Below are positions 42,930 through 53,940 of a DNA stretch of 64,000 nucleotides, one piece after another (the first letter of the stretch is position 1; each line of letters starts with the position of its first letter). The stretch spans positions 44,737,317 to 44,801,316 of the forward strand of contig JASEVX010000008.1 in assembly GCA_031761405.1 (NCBI GenBank), written 5' to 3'. The position numbers were made by a program, and so were the translations under genes. The notes beneath the pieces are model-generated. The model was not told the DNA's origin, did not search any database, and saw only the letters and a program-made list of their open reading frames with translations. This DNA is from Serripes groenlandicus. Taxonomy: Eukaryota; Mollusca; Bivalvia; Cardiida; Cardiidae.

Positions 42930-43480
42930 TAAAAAGTCGAAGGTGGAGCATCTGAAATCTCTTGCTTCGAGATAACGTCAAGATCAATATCAAGCTTTGC
43001 GACTTCTGGGCCGTAACGGATACCAAAAAGTGGTATTACCCGTTCCTTCTTTAAAAATAATTCCTTGTATAAAGGTTTGAAAACAACTCTATAAGAAGGA
43101 TTTGAAGGATTAGACTTAAGTTTTAAGAAATACTGCATAGCTAGTTCTTTTTGGCGTATATTTAACGATGGTTCATTGGCACATACTTGAATGCCGTTAC
43201 ATTTATCTTCATGTTTTTCAAACTTTTGGCAAGGGATTGGGTACGTAGCAATCAACCTTGGCTATTTGGTAACCAATTTCTTTTTCTTTTGTTAATATTG
43301 GCTGTTTAAAAGTTAAAATGTAAGAATTGGAAAGTTTCTCAACACCGTCTCTGTAAAATTTCATTCGTTTGACACCTTGGCCTTTTAAATTTTCAGTAAT
43401 TTCATCAGTTTGGCAATTTTCAAGTTCCCTGCATCTTATGATACCCTTTGATGAATTCAGAAAAAAAAGGATTAGCATAT
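42930..43480 (-). pseudogene. LINE ORF1 zinc-knuckle part fused to an ORF2 thumb fragment
   Basis: Minus-strand frame 43478-43218 reads KGQGVKRMKFYRDGVEKLSN then LTFKQPILTKEKEIGYQIAK and DCYVPNP, typical of the jockey-type ORF1 region before the zinc knuckles. A shifted frame then gives CQKFEKHEDKCNGIQVC, one CCHC-like knuckle. Directly after, KELAMQYFLKLKSNPSNPSY and ELFLKKERVIPLFGIRYGPE belong to ORF2 downstream of RT. So everything from the ORF1 knuckles to the RT thumb has been deleted or rearranged. The next piece (42905 down) starts again inside RT. Confidence 0.7.
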
Positions 43481-43534
43481 ATCTTTACAGGGACCTGATA
43501 AAAAAACGTTTCTACAAGTAAAGAACCGTTTTTA

Positions 43535-43775
43535 GCTTCACTGGCTGAAAGCCAGTCGAGCTAATGTCATGTCGAATTGTCCGTCGTGCGTGTGTGCGTC
43601 CGTTAACTGTTTGCTTCAAACGACTTCTCCTCCCTAACCACTTGGCCAATTCGGACGAAACTTCATAGGCAGCATCATCTAAATGTCCTCTCCTAAATTC
43701 CTTCAAATGATTTTGATCCATGCACAACTCTGGTTTCCATGGCAACCGAAAGGAAACAAGAAACCGCTTTAGAAG
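43535..43775. repeat. Dispersed repeat, 'ttcactggctgaaagccag' family
   Basis: Contains a short hairpin 'actggctgaaagccagt', 'gagctaatgtcatgtcgaat', 'tgtccgtcgtgcgtgtgtgc' and 'ttcggacgaaacttcatagg'. This style of repeat is usual in bivalve genomes. The 101-codon frame across it is not supported. Confidence 0.55.
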
Positions 43776-43778
43776 GTA

Positions 43779-44007
43779 AGGCCGGATTGTCGGCAATTTG
43801 ACCTTGACAATCGACAAACCAAGGTCGATGTAACCATAGCAATCAATAGAACTTGTTTCTGGTTACCTTCAGGCAAGGTTTCAAGTTTGTAACCCTTTCC
43901 AGTGCTGAGATTTTGCCTCAACCTGAAACTTTAACCAAAATATTGACGGACAGACAGACAGACATCACCAATCTATAGACCGAAATTGCTAGAGCAATCC
44001 GGCCAAA
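43779..44007. mobile_element. GGCCGGATT-family MITE
   Basis: Starts 'taaggccggattgtcggcaa' and ends 'gctagagcaatccggcca'; 'ggccggatt' and 'aatccggcc' are the terminal inverted repeats. Internal marks are 'gacaaaccaaggtcga', 'ttccagtgctgagattttgc' and a 'gacagacagacagac' run. A second copy with a nested insertion is at 53311-53764. Confidence 0.75.
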
Positions 44008-44021
44008 AATAGTGTAAACTA

Positions 44022-44390
44022 AAAAAAATCTTCTCCCCCAAAAGTGTCAGGCCGATGTTCAAATAAGTCTGTAGAAATGTTCCTTGGGTGACCCGATTTT
44101 CAAATAAGTCTGAAGAAATGTTCCTTGGGTGACCTTCTATCAGATTCCTTTAAGCCAAGTTGATTGGTCGAAAGACATGGCCGGCAGGTGTCGTGGCTGT
44201 TTTGCTTTATATGGCTATGGTGAAAACTTAAAAAATCTTCTCCTCCGAAATTGTTTGGCCAGTTTTCAAATACTTTTCTCGAAGTGTTTCTTGGGAGACC
44301 CTCTATCAGATTCCTTCAAGTCCTGTTGATTTGTCGAAAATCATGGCCTGCAGAGGGCGGGGCTTTTTTGCATTATATGGCTGTTTAGAT
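44022..44390. repeat. Two-unit tandem repeat interrupting LINE ORF1
   Basis: Units of about 195 bp share 'aaaatcttctcc', 'ttttcaaata', 'aatgttccttgggtgacc', 'tctatcagattcctt', 'aagttgattggtcgaaa', 'catggcc' and 'tatatggct'. A reverse-complement relative interrupts the other LINE ORF1 at 51322-51640. Confidence 0.7.
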
Positions 44391-44960
44391 ATTTAATATT
44401 TTCCTAATGACCGTGGAGCGATACTGGCCCTCTTGGGCCTGCTGTTGAAACATTTTACTGATTTGGGTGTCCCAATCAAACTTGAAAGTTGTTTCTCAAT
44501 TACGAATGGAGAGAGATATGATATTAATTGATTTTCAGCTGTCAATTCAATTAATAAGAATCGAGGGAAAGTAGAACTTAACCGGTGATTTTCGTCACCG
44601 GAATCTAAATCATGAGATCGGGTACGCTTGGCCTTTCTTTGGTTGGCCATGTTAAGTTTTGATAGTTTCATCGGTGGTGTCCTTCATCCGCCACGGAGCC
44701 CAACAAGGAGACGTATTCCAGGGTTATACCATCGGCATACTCGTCTAAAAGCAGACTAAATTGAGCAACTGATATTTCATGTGGTATCCGACCAAGTTTG
44801 GACTACCATAAGAAAGTGAACGATCGTTAATCAAACATCTATTTTAACCGATTGACCCTGAGGCCACTGCCTTCTGTTACACCTTGTCTCAAATGTAAAC
44901 GGATACAAATATTTATGAAATAACATATTTCGTAAACAATTAATATACCGAAAAAGAAAA
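44391..44960 (-). pseudogene. Jockey-like LINE: 5' UTR and start of ORF1
   Basis: Minus-strand frame 44671-44393 starts MKLSKLNMANQRKAKRTRS and continues FPRFLLIELTAENQ and LSPFVIEKQLSSLIGTPKSV, the usual N-terminus of ORF1 in this LINE family, before being cut by repeat sequence at about 44390. Upstream, 44672-44960 matches 50745-51014 (for example 'aatcggttaaaatagatgtt' on the minus strand) and is the 5' UTR. With 42745-43480 it forms the remains of one minus-strand insertion. Confidence 0.75.
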
Positions 44961-45189
44961 CGTAGCTAATTAAAGTGTATCAGGGCTACGGAGTTAAAAA
45001 TTGCTCTGAGCTTACTCAACTACCAGAATCCCGGCAAACGAGCAGGCACATTGGTGGATTTATACCACACTGTAGTGCGACAGCTGAAATATTTCCCCAC
45101 ACTTGAGCTTGAGGTTACTTGTTTTACATTGACACCGAAAGGGACAATATTGTCCCTGAGTGTGTTTAGCTGTGATACCCTATTTAGTC

Positions 45190-45850
45190 AGTGAAAGTTC
45201 AGGTGGGTGATATAGGAATAGGAAGGTCCTCTTTTTGAGTCATTCTCCACGAAGATAATCTGGGTATATAGGAATCACCATGTTTGTCTGTCTGTCCATC
45301 CTACTTCAAGTCCGGTCTATAACTATGTACGCTGTCCACCTATGAAGGTTACTTTTGACCAGAGGGTATGTGACTCAATGTCATAAGGCCAAGGTAACAG
45401 GTTCTGCACTTTCCAAAATTGTAACAGGTTTGTATTTTTTTAATCTTGGGAGATCAGAGGCTCATAATTTGTATACAGGTTGCTTACATACAACACAAGT
45501 ATATACAATGACCTTGACCATATGTCATGTTATCAAGGTCGAGGTAACTGGCTTAAAAATCAAATCAAATACTAACATGACATGAATTCAGACCTTTAGC
45601 ACAGGGCAATACTTGTTTAGGTCAAGGTCATAATCTGCCTGTCCGTCGCATGTGTTATCCTATCTATAACTTAGTAACCCATTGACCTATCGAGCTCAAT
45701 CTTTGCATGAAGGTTGCTCATGACCCTTTTTTTAACCCTTGGAGATCAGAGGCTCTTTCTTTGCATAAAGGGTGCTTAAAACCCTAGGTTGTGTTATGAT
45801 CTAAAGGTCAAGTTTTACAAAGTCAAGTTAACAAGCTTTAAAAGTTAAGG
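45190..45850. repeat. Low-complexity dispersed repeat ('caaggtcaaggt'-type)
   Basis: Loose repetition of 'cttgggagatcagaggct', 'ttgcataaaggttgct', 'gtcaaggt', 'tgtctgtctgtcc' and 'aacaggttt'. No coding potential despite a 76-codon frame at 45355-45585. Confidence 0.5.
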
Positions 45851-45993
45851 AATTGTAAATTGTCTTAAAACTTGTTATCTATTACAATTGTTCAGTTTAC
45901 AGCTACTTTGTTACATGCAACCTTGGGAGGTTGTCCTTCGGTTAGCTAGTTTTTGTAACTCAGAATTTTGTCCAGCCAAAAGTAAATAGATTA

Positions 45994-46228
45994 GATACAT
46001 TGAATTCACCTACTCATGCATTTCCTGGTTTCCTCACACCAGTACTCCACACAACACTCTTTCCAAGCAACTGGATGATTTTCCACATAGACTTAGCCCA
46101 TTGGTGGAAGACGAATGTCGCATTGACTTTTATCAATCATCGGAAAGAAAGTTTGCCGAGCCGTGATTTGAACTCACAACCCCTGGATTGACAGCCCGCG
46201 TCGCTACTGACTGAGCTACCGGGGCTCG
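45994..46228 (-). mobile_element. tRNA-derived SINE, family C
   Basis: Minus-strand head 'gccgagccccggtagctcag', 'tcagtagcgacgcgggct', 'gggttgtgagttcaaatcac', then 'ccaccaatgggctaagtcta' and 'ccagttgcttggaaagagtg'. The A box and D-arm are clearer here than in the other family C copies. Confidence 0.85.
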
Positions 46229-47040
46229 GCTTCTCTTAATAAAGTAGTTCTTAGAGCATCAATTTCCATAACATATAGGAAAGTGTTTATTCAATTAGCA
46301 TACTAATGTCAAAAGTTATTATGATAAGACTTTCAACACAATATAACACAAATCTGCATCAATCGATATTAACACAGTTCAATCTAAAATTTAACTAATG
46401 TCAAATTTAGTGAGTGATGAACATGTTGAGATGCAATCAAACAAAAACAACATATTTTCGAAAGGTTTTAAGCAAAGTTAAAGTAGCCAAGATAAAAACT
46501 TCTTCGTAAAAACTTGCCTTCGTATTCGCACAAAGTAACGGATATGGTCTCTATAAGCAACCGTACATACCATTGTTTTTTAAGATGTGACTCCTATGTG
46601 TACGAAACAAATTTCTGTACTTTTTAAGGACTGTGCATTGCTTCTGCCCAGTTGTGACTAGCTCCACAGGTTATATTTACCTACTACTGGCTATGGAAAC
46701 CAGGCAAACTGACATAATAAATACAATTGATTGTTTCTTCTCATGTTGTATCCCAAATTTAACCTGCAGTTGCCAATTACACGTCTAAGTAAAATGTTCA
46801 CCAAGTCAGTGTGCTTGAAGAATAGTCTCCTGCATCAATCCTATAAGTTATGCAATGAATAACATATTTGCGGAAAACGCATAATTTAACCCTGCATTTT
46901 TGGTGGGTTAGGTAATGAAACGGGTATTAAAATAACCTATTTTTTGTGTGATATGTAAGCGTATTTATTTATATGCATATGGTTGCTCTAAAAACCTCGA
47001 TTACCATATATATTATTAATTTTATTATTTATTAAAAAAA
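46229..47040. other. Intergenic, no gene seen
   Basis: AT-rich with no recognisable element. It ends in an A/T-run just before repeat R copy 2. Confidence 0.5.
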
Positions 47041-48366
47041 ATTATGTGAATTCACTCCGTTTACTTGTAAATATCTTAGTTTTCTGTGTTTTCATCATAA
47101 ACTACATGATCAGGTATTTTGTTTTTTTATTAGTTAACAGTGAATTAAGTATTAAATGATGGGACTATTTTCTGACCGCGTATGACCTCGGCATAATTTT
47201 TGGTGGCATTGTTATACGATTTATTGACAAAATTAAAAAAAAAAAAAAATATTTCGTCATGTGATAAAAAGAATCTGACATTCGTTGTCATTTCATAAAG
47301 TTTTATTAAACTCGTCCAAGACATTTGTGATTAAGCTCGCCAAAGGCTCGCTTAATAACACATTTCTTGAACTTGTTTAATACAACTTTATATAAAATGA
47401 CAACTCACGTCAGATCCTATATATATATATATATGTATAAAAGGATACGTTTCATTTCAAAGCGTTTTTCTGGGTTGTCATATATCGACATCAGTTATAA
47501 TTGTTTCCAATACGCGTGCATCAATAATGCTAGCCTGGCATTATTTTACTAATCTTTAATCTCGTTTGGTTTTCGATGAATAAAATGTCGTACTATTGTG
47601 ATACCATTGGCGTCTGCGTCATCACAAAACTTTAACCTTTTACCTCATAACTCAAAAAACTGTTTTACATTTCCAAAATGAAACTTGGTACACATGTTCC
47701 CAGGAACAATACGCATGTCTTTACTAAGTCACATACTTCTGGCTTCAACGGTTATGCAGTAATGCCCCTTGTTCGACTTAGAACAAAACAGGCGAGTATT
47801 GGCGTTCGCTCCGCGGCGCTTTTGTTTGTCAACACCCCAACCTAAATGAAAAAAAAACCGATTGATAGATTTAAGTTCAATGGTATTTCAGTTCATCGTT
47901 GAAAGATGATTGTCGCAAGTCACAATGAGTGTTGTCAATTATCGGCAAAATATCAATGCCCGCACTCATGACCCCTGGATTCATGACCCTCGTCATAACC
48001 GACTGACCTGTCGGGGCTATTCGGGTTGATACCGTTGTTCTATGTTGAGTAACGACATGGCGTACATTTCCCTGGCGCCCCACAAAAAATAATCTTAGGG
48101 GGAAAGTGCAACCAGTGAAGGCTATGGCCAAAACAAGTGTATTCATGATTCACCTCCGTGGTGTCGTGGACTATCGTGTGCGGAAGGTCGCGGTTCAATC
48201 CCAGGCCTAGTCATACTAAAATCTCTCAAAAATGATAGTAATTACTGCTCTCCTTGGCCATCGGGGTTGCAGGGTAAGCATTACGACTTGCTGGATGGTG
48301 TCAGGATGAATGCTACATATATATTGTCTTACGTACCCAGAAAACGTTTTGATAGATCTGAAAAAT
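47041..48366. repeat. Older repeat R, uninterrupted copy
   Basis: The left part (47041-47424) matches 14756-15130 and the right part (47445-48366) matches 22011-22945. Between them is only about 20 bp of AT-rich sequence ('tatatatatatatgtataaa'), where the other copy has the 6.9-kb DIRS-containing insertion. It includes the longer form of the foldback hairpin (47273-47414) and a family B SINE (from 48154). Confidence 0.85.
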
Positions 48367-48367
48367 G

Positions 48368-50580
48368 TTTACACTTTTGGCGATATAACAAAGCATTTCA
48401 GACAGAAAGAACTGCTCATTGTGAGCAATTTCCCCCTTTTGCCACAATGTTTTTAAATTCGACTTCTGCATATGCGTCACAATACGTCTGTATTTTTAAA
48501 ACTTGTCTCTGATAATGGTAAAATGGTTCCTTGTATATTATAAACATCTGTGTTAAATAAAAATGTTGATTTGAAAAAAATGCGTAGTTCTTGTTACTTT
48601 TCCCGTTCAAAGAAAGGTCGTTAGAAATATTCACCTCTTCATTCAATGCTTACAAATTGGAATTATAAAATTTGTGGAATATCATGATCTTACACTGAAT
48701 GGATCTCATTAATAATTAGGTCGTTAAAATAAACGAAACTACTTTCTACGGGCAATTATCAAAAATGATGCACTGTGTGGCGTTTGAAATTCAAATGATT
48801 GGATATCAGCATTTTGGGTTATTATACCTGATACCGACTATAATAGAAAACATGTCAAAATGAAGCTATGCTCAAAACGAATATTTGCTCCTTTTACTTA
48901 AACGTTCAACACCCTGTACCAAAGTAATGTTACATTTTCTATTTTCGAGATGTTACGAATTTTCTCTTAGACAACACAAAAAGATCATCAATATCAATGT
49001 AAATAGTTTAGAAAGTAATCCCTTCTCTTCTAGAATAAATTGTATTACACTTTCCCACCACATGCAGGCGTTTTTAGACGCATTTGCATTTGTCGTCCGT
49101 TCAATAATTAATCTTTCATTATTTGAGATGTTTATCATTTTCCCTTTGTGTTTTCGAAGTCGTCTACTGCCGAGATCTTGTCCGTGGAAATTCTTGTAGA
49201 TCAATCATTATTGACTGACTGACTGGTGTTGCCATTTCCCTCATCGCTCATTAACCATTTCCCATCTACAACAGGAGACGACTTTATAACATCGGGGAAA
49301 TTATGGAAAAGCTTTTTAAATCTCTGAAATTGTGATTATTGATTACAGTTGAAAACATTGTGGCAAATGAAAATTAATTCCTTATCGTGGTCAATTTATT
49401 CCTTTTGCGACGATGTTTACAAACATCCCCTGCTGCAAATGCGTCGAAATGTGCCTATACGTGGGAAATTGATAATATGTACAAATAAAATATCAATAAA
49501 AATCGAACGTACCACGTAATTAACTGATTAAGCATGTGTTACGTTGCTGTACCAGTTCAGTGTGACAAGTAAAAGGGTTAATGACTATTTGCCATACATC
49601 AACTCACATTTTAAACTTGAAGATTATTTGGCAACCGAAATGTTATCACATCGCCATCAGGAACTGCGGCAGCAGCAGCCTTTTTGCCATCCTTAGAACC
49701 ATCTGTATAAATACGCTTAAAGTTAAAATATGTATTTTTAATTTCCATATACTTGGATTTAAAAACAATAGGATCTGTGCAGGCCTTTTTATCGGTCGCA
49801 AGATCATAAATGAATGATGGAATATTTAAAGTCGAAGGTGGCGAATCTGAAATCTCCTGCCTCGCGATGTCCTCCAGATTCAAGCTTATCGACTTCAGGA
49901 CCGTAACGGATACCAAAAGGCGGTGTTACCCGTTCCTTCTTTAAAAATAATTCCTTGTATAAAGCTTTAAAACTAACTCTACGAGTGGGATTTGAAGGCT
50001 TAGACTTAAGTTTTTAAAAAATACTGCATAGCTAGAATTTGTCGGTGTAAATATAAGGGTTGTTTATTGGCTTCTACATATAGACTTTTGACGGACGAGG
50101 TTCGGAAAGCGCCCAGGGCTAGCCGTAAACCCTGATGGTGAATGGTATCAAGTGTTGCAATGTTTGATTTTCGTGCTGAGCTATAGACAATGCACGCGTA
50201 GTCAAATTTAGATCGTATTAATGCCATGTAAAGTCTCAAGAGAACTTTACGGTCAGCTCGCCAGACCATATGGGACACAACGCGTAACAGATTTAAAGCT
50301 TTTTGGCATTTATTTTTAAGGTAATTTATATGAAGAATAAAAGTCAGTTTCGCATCGAATAAAAGACCAAGGAATTTAAATTCAGAAACAACGTCAATAC
50401 GAGTGCCATCTAGTGTTAAATCAGGATCTAGGTGGTGTTTATATAGTTGACAAAGGTGCATACATTTGGTCTTGCCTTTAGAACATTTGAAGCCATTTTC
50501 GGTTGACCAGTTTTGTAAATTATTCAAAACTTGTTGCAATTGTCTTTCAATTGTATGCATATTATTTCATCTGTAACAAA
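48368..50580. repeat. Duplicated block D, copy 2
   Basis: Partner of 40457-42780. It starts immediately after repeat R; the join is inside the SINE tail at 'aaaaatgtt|tacactttt'. So R and D are adjacent here but about 18-25 kb apart elsewhere in the window. Confidence 0.85.
49570..50575 (-). pseudogene. Jockey-like LINE ORF2 3' part (RT thumb to RNase H)
   Basis: The minus-strand frame 50560-50006 (184 codons) is still open: NLQNWSTENGFKCSKGKTKC, DVVSEFKFLGLLFDAKLTF, KALNLLRVVSHMVWRADR and LRLYMALIRSKFDYACIVY, a classic LINE RT thumb. A shifted frame 49916-49611 reads KRIYTDGSKDGKKAAAA, the start of an RNase H domain, and then stops. The element is cut at its high end just beyond a broken VDDF motif. 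Confidence 0.8.
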
Positions 50581-50744
50581 TACAAAAATCATCAACATCA
50601 TCATAAACATGGCCTTGAGTTGTGTTAAACGGGAGGCCATGAAGGCCCGCCCAGATCAATCGGCTGGTCATGTTTAGCCCTGATACCTTTATTTAGCTAC
50701 GCTTTCTTTTTCGTTATATTAACTTTTTACGAAAGATGTTATTT

Positions 50745-51321
50745 CATAAATATTTGTACCCGTTTACATTTGAGACAAGGTGTATCAGAAGGCAGTGGCT
50801 TCAGGGTCAATCGGTTAAAATAGATGTTTGATTGACGATCGTTCACTTTCTTATGGTAGTCCATGCCTGGTCGGATACCACATTAAATATCAGTTGCTCA
50901 ATTTAGTCTGTTCTAGACGAGTATGCCGGTGGTGTAACTTTTGCGTAGACCGAGATGGATAACCCCGGAATACGTTCCCTTGTTGGGCTCCGTGGCGGGT
51001 GAAGGACACCACCGATGAAACTATCAACACTTAACATGGCCAACCAAAGAAAAGCCAAGCGTACCCGATCTGATGATTCCGGTTACGATAATCACTGGTC
51101 AAGTTCTACTTTCCCTCGTTTCGTATTAATCGAAATTGACAAATAAAAATCTATTTATAACTAAGCTCTCTCCATTTGTAATTGAGAAACAACTTTCAAG
51201 TATTATTGGTACACCCAAATCAGTAAAAAGTTTAAAAAACGATTCTCGTCTTGTAGAAATATCAACTAAACAACAATCAGTTAATATTTTGAAACAAAAC
51301 CTTTTTTCAGGTCCCTTGTAA
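50745..51321 (+). pseudogene. Jockey-like LINE: 5' UTR and ORF1 N-terminal part
   Basis: 50745-51014 is the 5' UTR shared with the minus-strand copy at 44672-44960. ORF1 starts at about 51015 with MKLSTLNMANQRKAKRTRSD. It has a stop near 51145 and continues as LSPFVIEKQLSSIIGTPKSV and LVEISTKQQSVNILKQNLF until 51321, where repeat sequence cuts it. ORF1 proteins of this group bind LINE RNA. This and 49570-50575 are in opposite orientation with about 170 bp between, so they are not one simple insertion. Confidence 0.75.
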
Positions 51322-51640
51322 ACTTTAGCTATATAAGCCCCGCCCCCTTGTGGCCATTGTTTCCGACCAATCAACTTGGCTTGAAGGAATCTGATAGAGG
51401 GTCACCCTAGGAACATTTCTACAAAATTATTTGAAAATCGGGTGGACAATTGTGGAGGAGAAGATTTTTTAAGTTTTTAATATAGCCATATAAGGCAAAA
51501 TAGCCCCGCACACCTGGCGGCCATGTTTTTTCGACCCACTGGTTACTGAGGAGAATAATTGAACGCACGACGCACGACGGACAAAAGGCGATCACAATAA
51601 CTCACCTTGAGCAAAGGTGAGCTAAAAATGATCCGACATC
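51322..51640. repeat. Repeat inserted in LINE ORF1
   Basis: Inverse of the 44022-44390 type ('agccccgcccccttgtggcc', 'gaaggaatctgatagagggt', 'gaggagaagattttttaa'). It ends with 'gacgcacgacggac' and a hairpin 'ctcaccttgagcaaaggtgag' (51602-51622). Confidence 0.65.
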
Positions 51641-51654
51641 AGTCTACAATTAAA

Positions 51655-52237
51655 AGCAATTATGTCAGATGAACATCCCTCTACTTCTTCCCCTTCATCC
51701 TTACCATCAATTAAAAAAGCCACCTGTTACAAACAAAAGGAATCGTTTTCACAACAAAATGAATCTTCTTCAAAACAAAATGAAACTTCTTCAAAACTAA
51801 ATAAATCTTCTTCAAAACCTTCAAAACAAAATGAACCTTCTTCAAAACAAAATGGAACTTCTTCAAAAATAAATAAATCTTCTACGGTTACAAACATTTC
51901 AAAACATACAAGAAAAGCACCTGATAGCAATAAAACTTCAATTATTTCACTTAAACCAAACCAATAAAACAAACCTAGGTCGAAATCAAACTCAAAACCC
52001 GATTCTGAAGGCTTTGAGAAACAAAGACCTAGAACAGTTAAAGTTCAATTCGATAATCCTAGTGACACTTCACCTAAAATTAAAAACCGTTTTGAGAAAT
52101 TGGATGACATGGAGACACAAGAAACTGAGTCTCCTAGTCCATGGTCGGATGACTGGAATTATAATATTGATTCCTGGCAGACTTCAGTAGCTGAAACCAA
52201 AATGTGTGAACCTGTATTCCAAGGCGATTCGAAATGA
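51655..52237 (+). pseudogene. LINE ORF1, C-terminal part
   Basis: Open from 51662 to a TAA at 51965, then continuing in frame to a TGA at 52235-52237. It is very rich in Ser, Lys, Gln and Asn (QNESSSKQNETSSK-type repeats), then KPDSEGFEKQRPRTVKVQFD and an acidic tail with PSPWSDDWNY. The last codons overlap the ORF2 start by four bases (ATGA at 52234-52237), the layout used for stop-restart translation in some non-LTR elements. The zinc knuckles expected upstream were lost with the inserted repeat. Confidence 0.7.
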
Positions 52238-53310
52238 ATTCCATAATCCAGTGGAACTGTCGTGGATTTAAAGCCAATTTTGAGGAATTGTCTCTACTAG
52301 TTAGTGAAAAGAAACCAGTAGCTATATGCTGACAAGAAACATTTTTAAAAGATAATGATAGTCTTTCTCTTAAATATCATTCATGATATCATAAAACCTC
52401 TGATGCAAGTGCTGGAGCTTGTGGTGGGGTAGCAATAGTTGTTAACAACTCTGTTCCCCATACCCATAGCCCAGTCTCACTTACTACAACTATGCAGGCA
52501 ACTGCGGTAAGAATTTCATTGAGCAAAACAATAAGTTATTATAACCTTCTGCTCTTTGTATCTTCCGCCATGTCAGCCTCTTGATACAGACAAGCTCGTT
52601 GAACTTGTCAATCAAATTCCAACACCTTTTATGATAGTTGGAGACTTCAATTCACACAATACGTTGTGGGGATGTAGAGACACTAACAAAAAAGGCCAAC
52701 TATTAGAAACTTTTATTTTAAACATGACCTTTGTATTTTGAATAATACATCTCACACCTATCTTCAACCTGCTTCTGGTTCTTACTCATCTCTTGATCTT
52801 TCTATTTCTAGTCCTGATAAATGTGTTGACTTTAAGTGGAAGGTAGAAGACGACCTTCATGGAAGCGATCATTTCCCTATAATTATCACTGAAACTAGGC
52901 CATCTGTCCAGGGGTGTCCGAGATGATGGAAGCTCAACAAAGCGAACTGGAATTTATTCCAGATGCGATGTGAACATTCCATTAATCCGGATGCTTTCTT
53001 GGAGTGCGATGACCCTACACATTTATTTTCTTCGTTAATATATCAGGCTGCTAAAGAGGCAATTCCCCAAACCTCTACACATCCAAAGCATCCTCGCAAA
53101 CCTTGGTTTCATGAGGATTGCAAACAGGCTCTCAGGCAGTTTAACCTGAGGCCAACCCATCAAAATGATGTATATTTTAAAATAGCTAGAGCAAAAGCTC
53201 GCAAAACAATTAAGCAAGGTAAACGCGCGTCTTGGAGACAGTATGTTTCTAGATCATCTGTCAAAAAGACATGGGACATGATAAGGAAAATACAAGAAAC
53301 CGCTGAAGAC
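52234..53310 (+). pseudogene. LINE ORF2: AP-endonuclease domain and linker
   Basis: ORF2 begins MNSIIQWNCRGFKANFEELS. Endonuclease motifs follow in order: QETFL (metal-binding Glu), VGDFNSHNTLWG near 52640, LDLSISSP near 52790 and GSDHFPI near 52862 (catalytic Asp-His). The linker reads KPWFHEDCKQALRQFN and ARKTIKQGKRASWRQYV. Stops at about 52330 and 52386 and shifts near 52560 and 52735 disable it. In a working element this enzyme nicks target DNA to prime reverse transcription. Confidence 0.85.
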
Positions 53311-53764
53311 GGTAAGGCCGGATTTTCTGCAATTTGACCTTGCAAATCGACAAACCAAGGTCAAAGTTACCATATAAATCTATAGAACTTATTACCTTCA
53401 GGCAAAATTATAAGTTTGTAACACTTTCCAGTGCTGAGATTTTGCCTCAACCTGAATTTTTAACCAAAATGTTGACAGACAGACGGACCATGAAGTGTAT
53501 TTGTGGGGTTATTTCTTTTGTTTCAAACTTGTGGGTTGCAACCCACAAGTATGCTATTCATTCCGTAATTATTCCCCTTTTACGGAATGAATAGCATTAA
53601 TATGCAAATAAGATACCCGTTATAAAATAAACAAAAAGATTATTTATCTAAGTGTCTTTATATGGCTGGTGGATGGGCTTTAAGAACACCCCACAAGTAC
53701 TCGGTCACCAGGACGGACGGATATCGATAATCTATAGACCGGAATTGCTAGAACAATCCGGCCA
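53311..53764. mobile_element. GGCCGGATT-family MITE inserted in LINE ORF2, with nested hairpins
   Basis: Ends 'taaggccggattttctgcaa' and 'ctagaacaatccggcc', as at 43779-44007. The LINE frame resumes after it (NGKSSSFSVNHLNT), so it is an insertion. Inside it, about 53489-53710 is extra sequence relative to the other copy, with strong hairpins: 'acttgtgggttgcaacccac' and 'attcattccgta...tacggaatgaat'. Confidence 0.75.
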
Positions 53765-53928
53765 AAATGGAAAGAGCAGTTCGTTTAGTGTGAATCATCT
53801 GAACACCTAAGAAGGATATTGCTAACACTTTGACAAATTCCTTTGCACAAAAATCGTCCTCTTCAAACTATTCTCCAAAGTTTCAAATGTTTCAACAGCA
53901 AAATGAACAAGATGTGTTTGTGAAACAC
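53765..53928 (+). pseudogene. LINE ORF2 segment between two insertions
   Basis: Frames give NGKSSSFSVNHLNT, a stop/shift, then KKDIANTLTNSFAQKSSSSN and YSPKFQMFQQQNEQ, the usual stretch just before the RT domain in jockey-like ORF2. It connects 53310 to 54747 in the order expected. Confidence 0.7.
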
Positions 53929-53940
53929 TGATGCCCCAGA

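Noticed and set aside
51662..51967. A Ser/Gln-rich host protein
   Set aside because: Position and downstream sequence identify it as the C-terminal part of a LINE ORF1 preceding ORF2.
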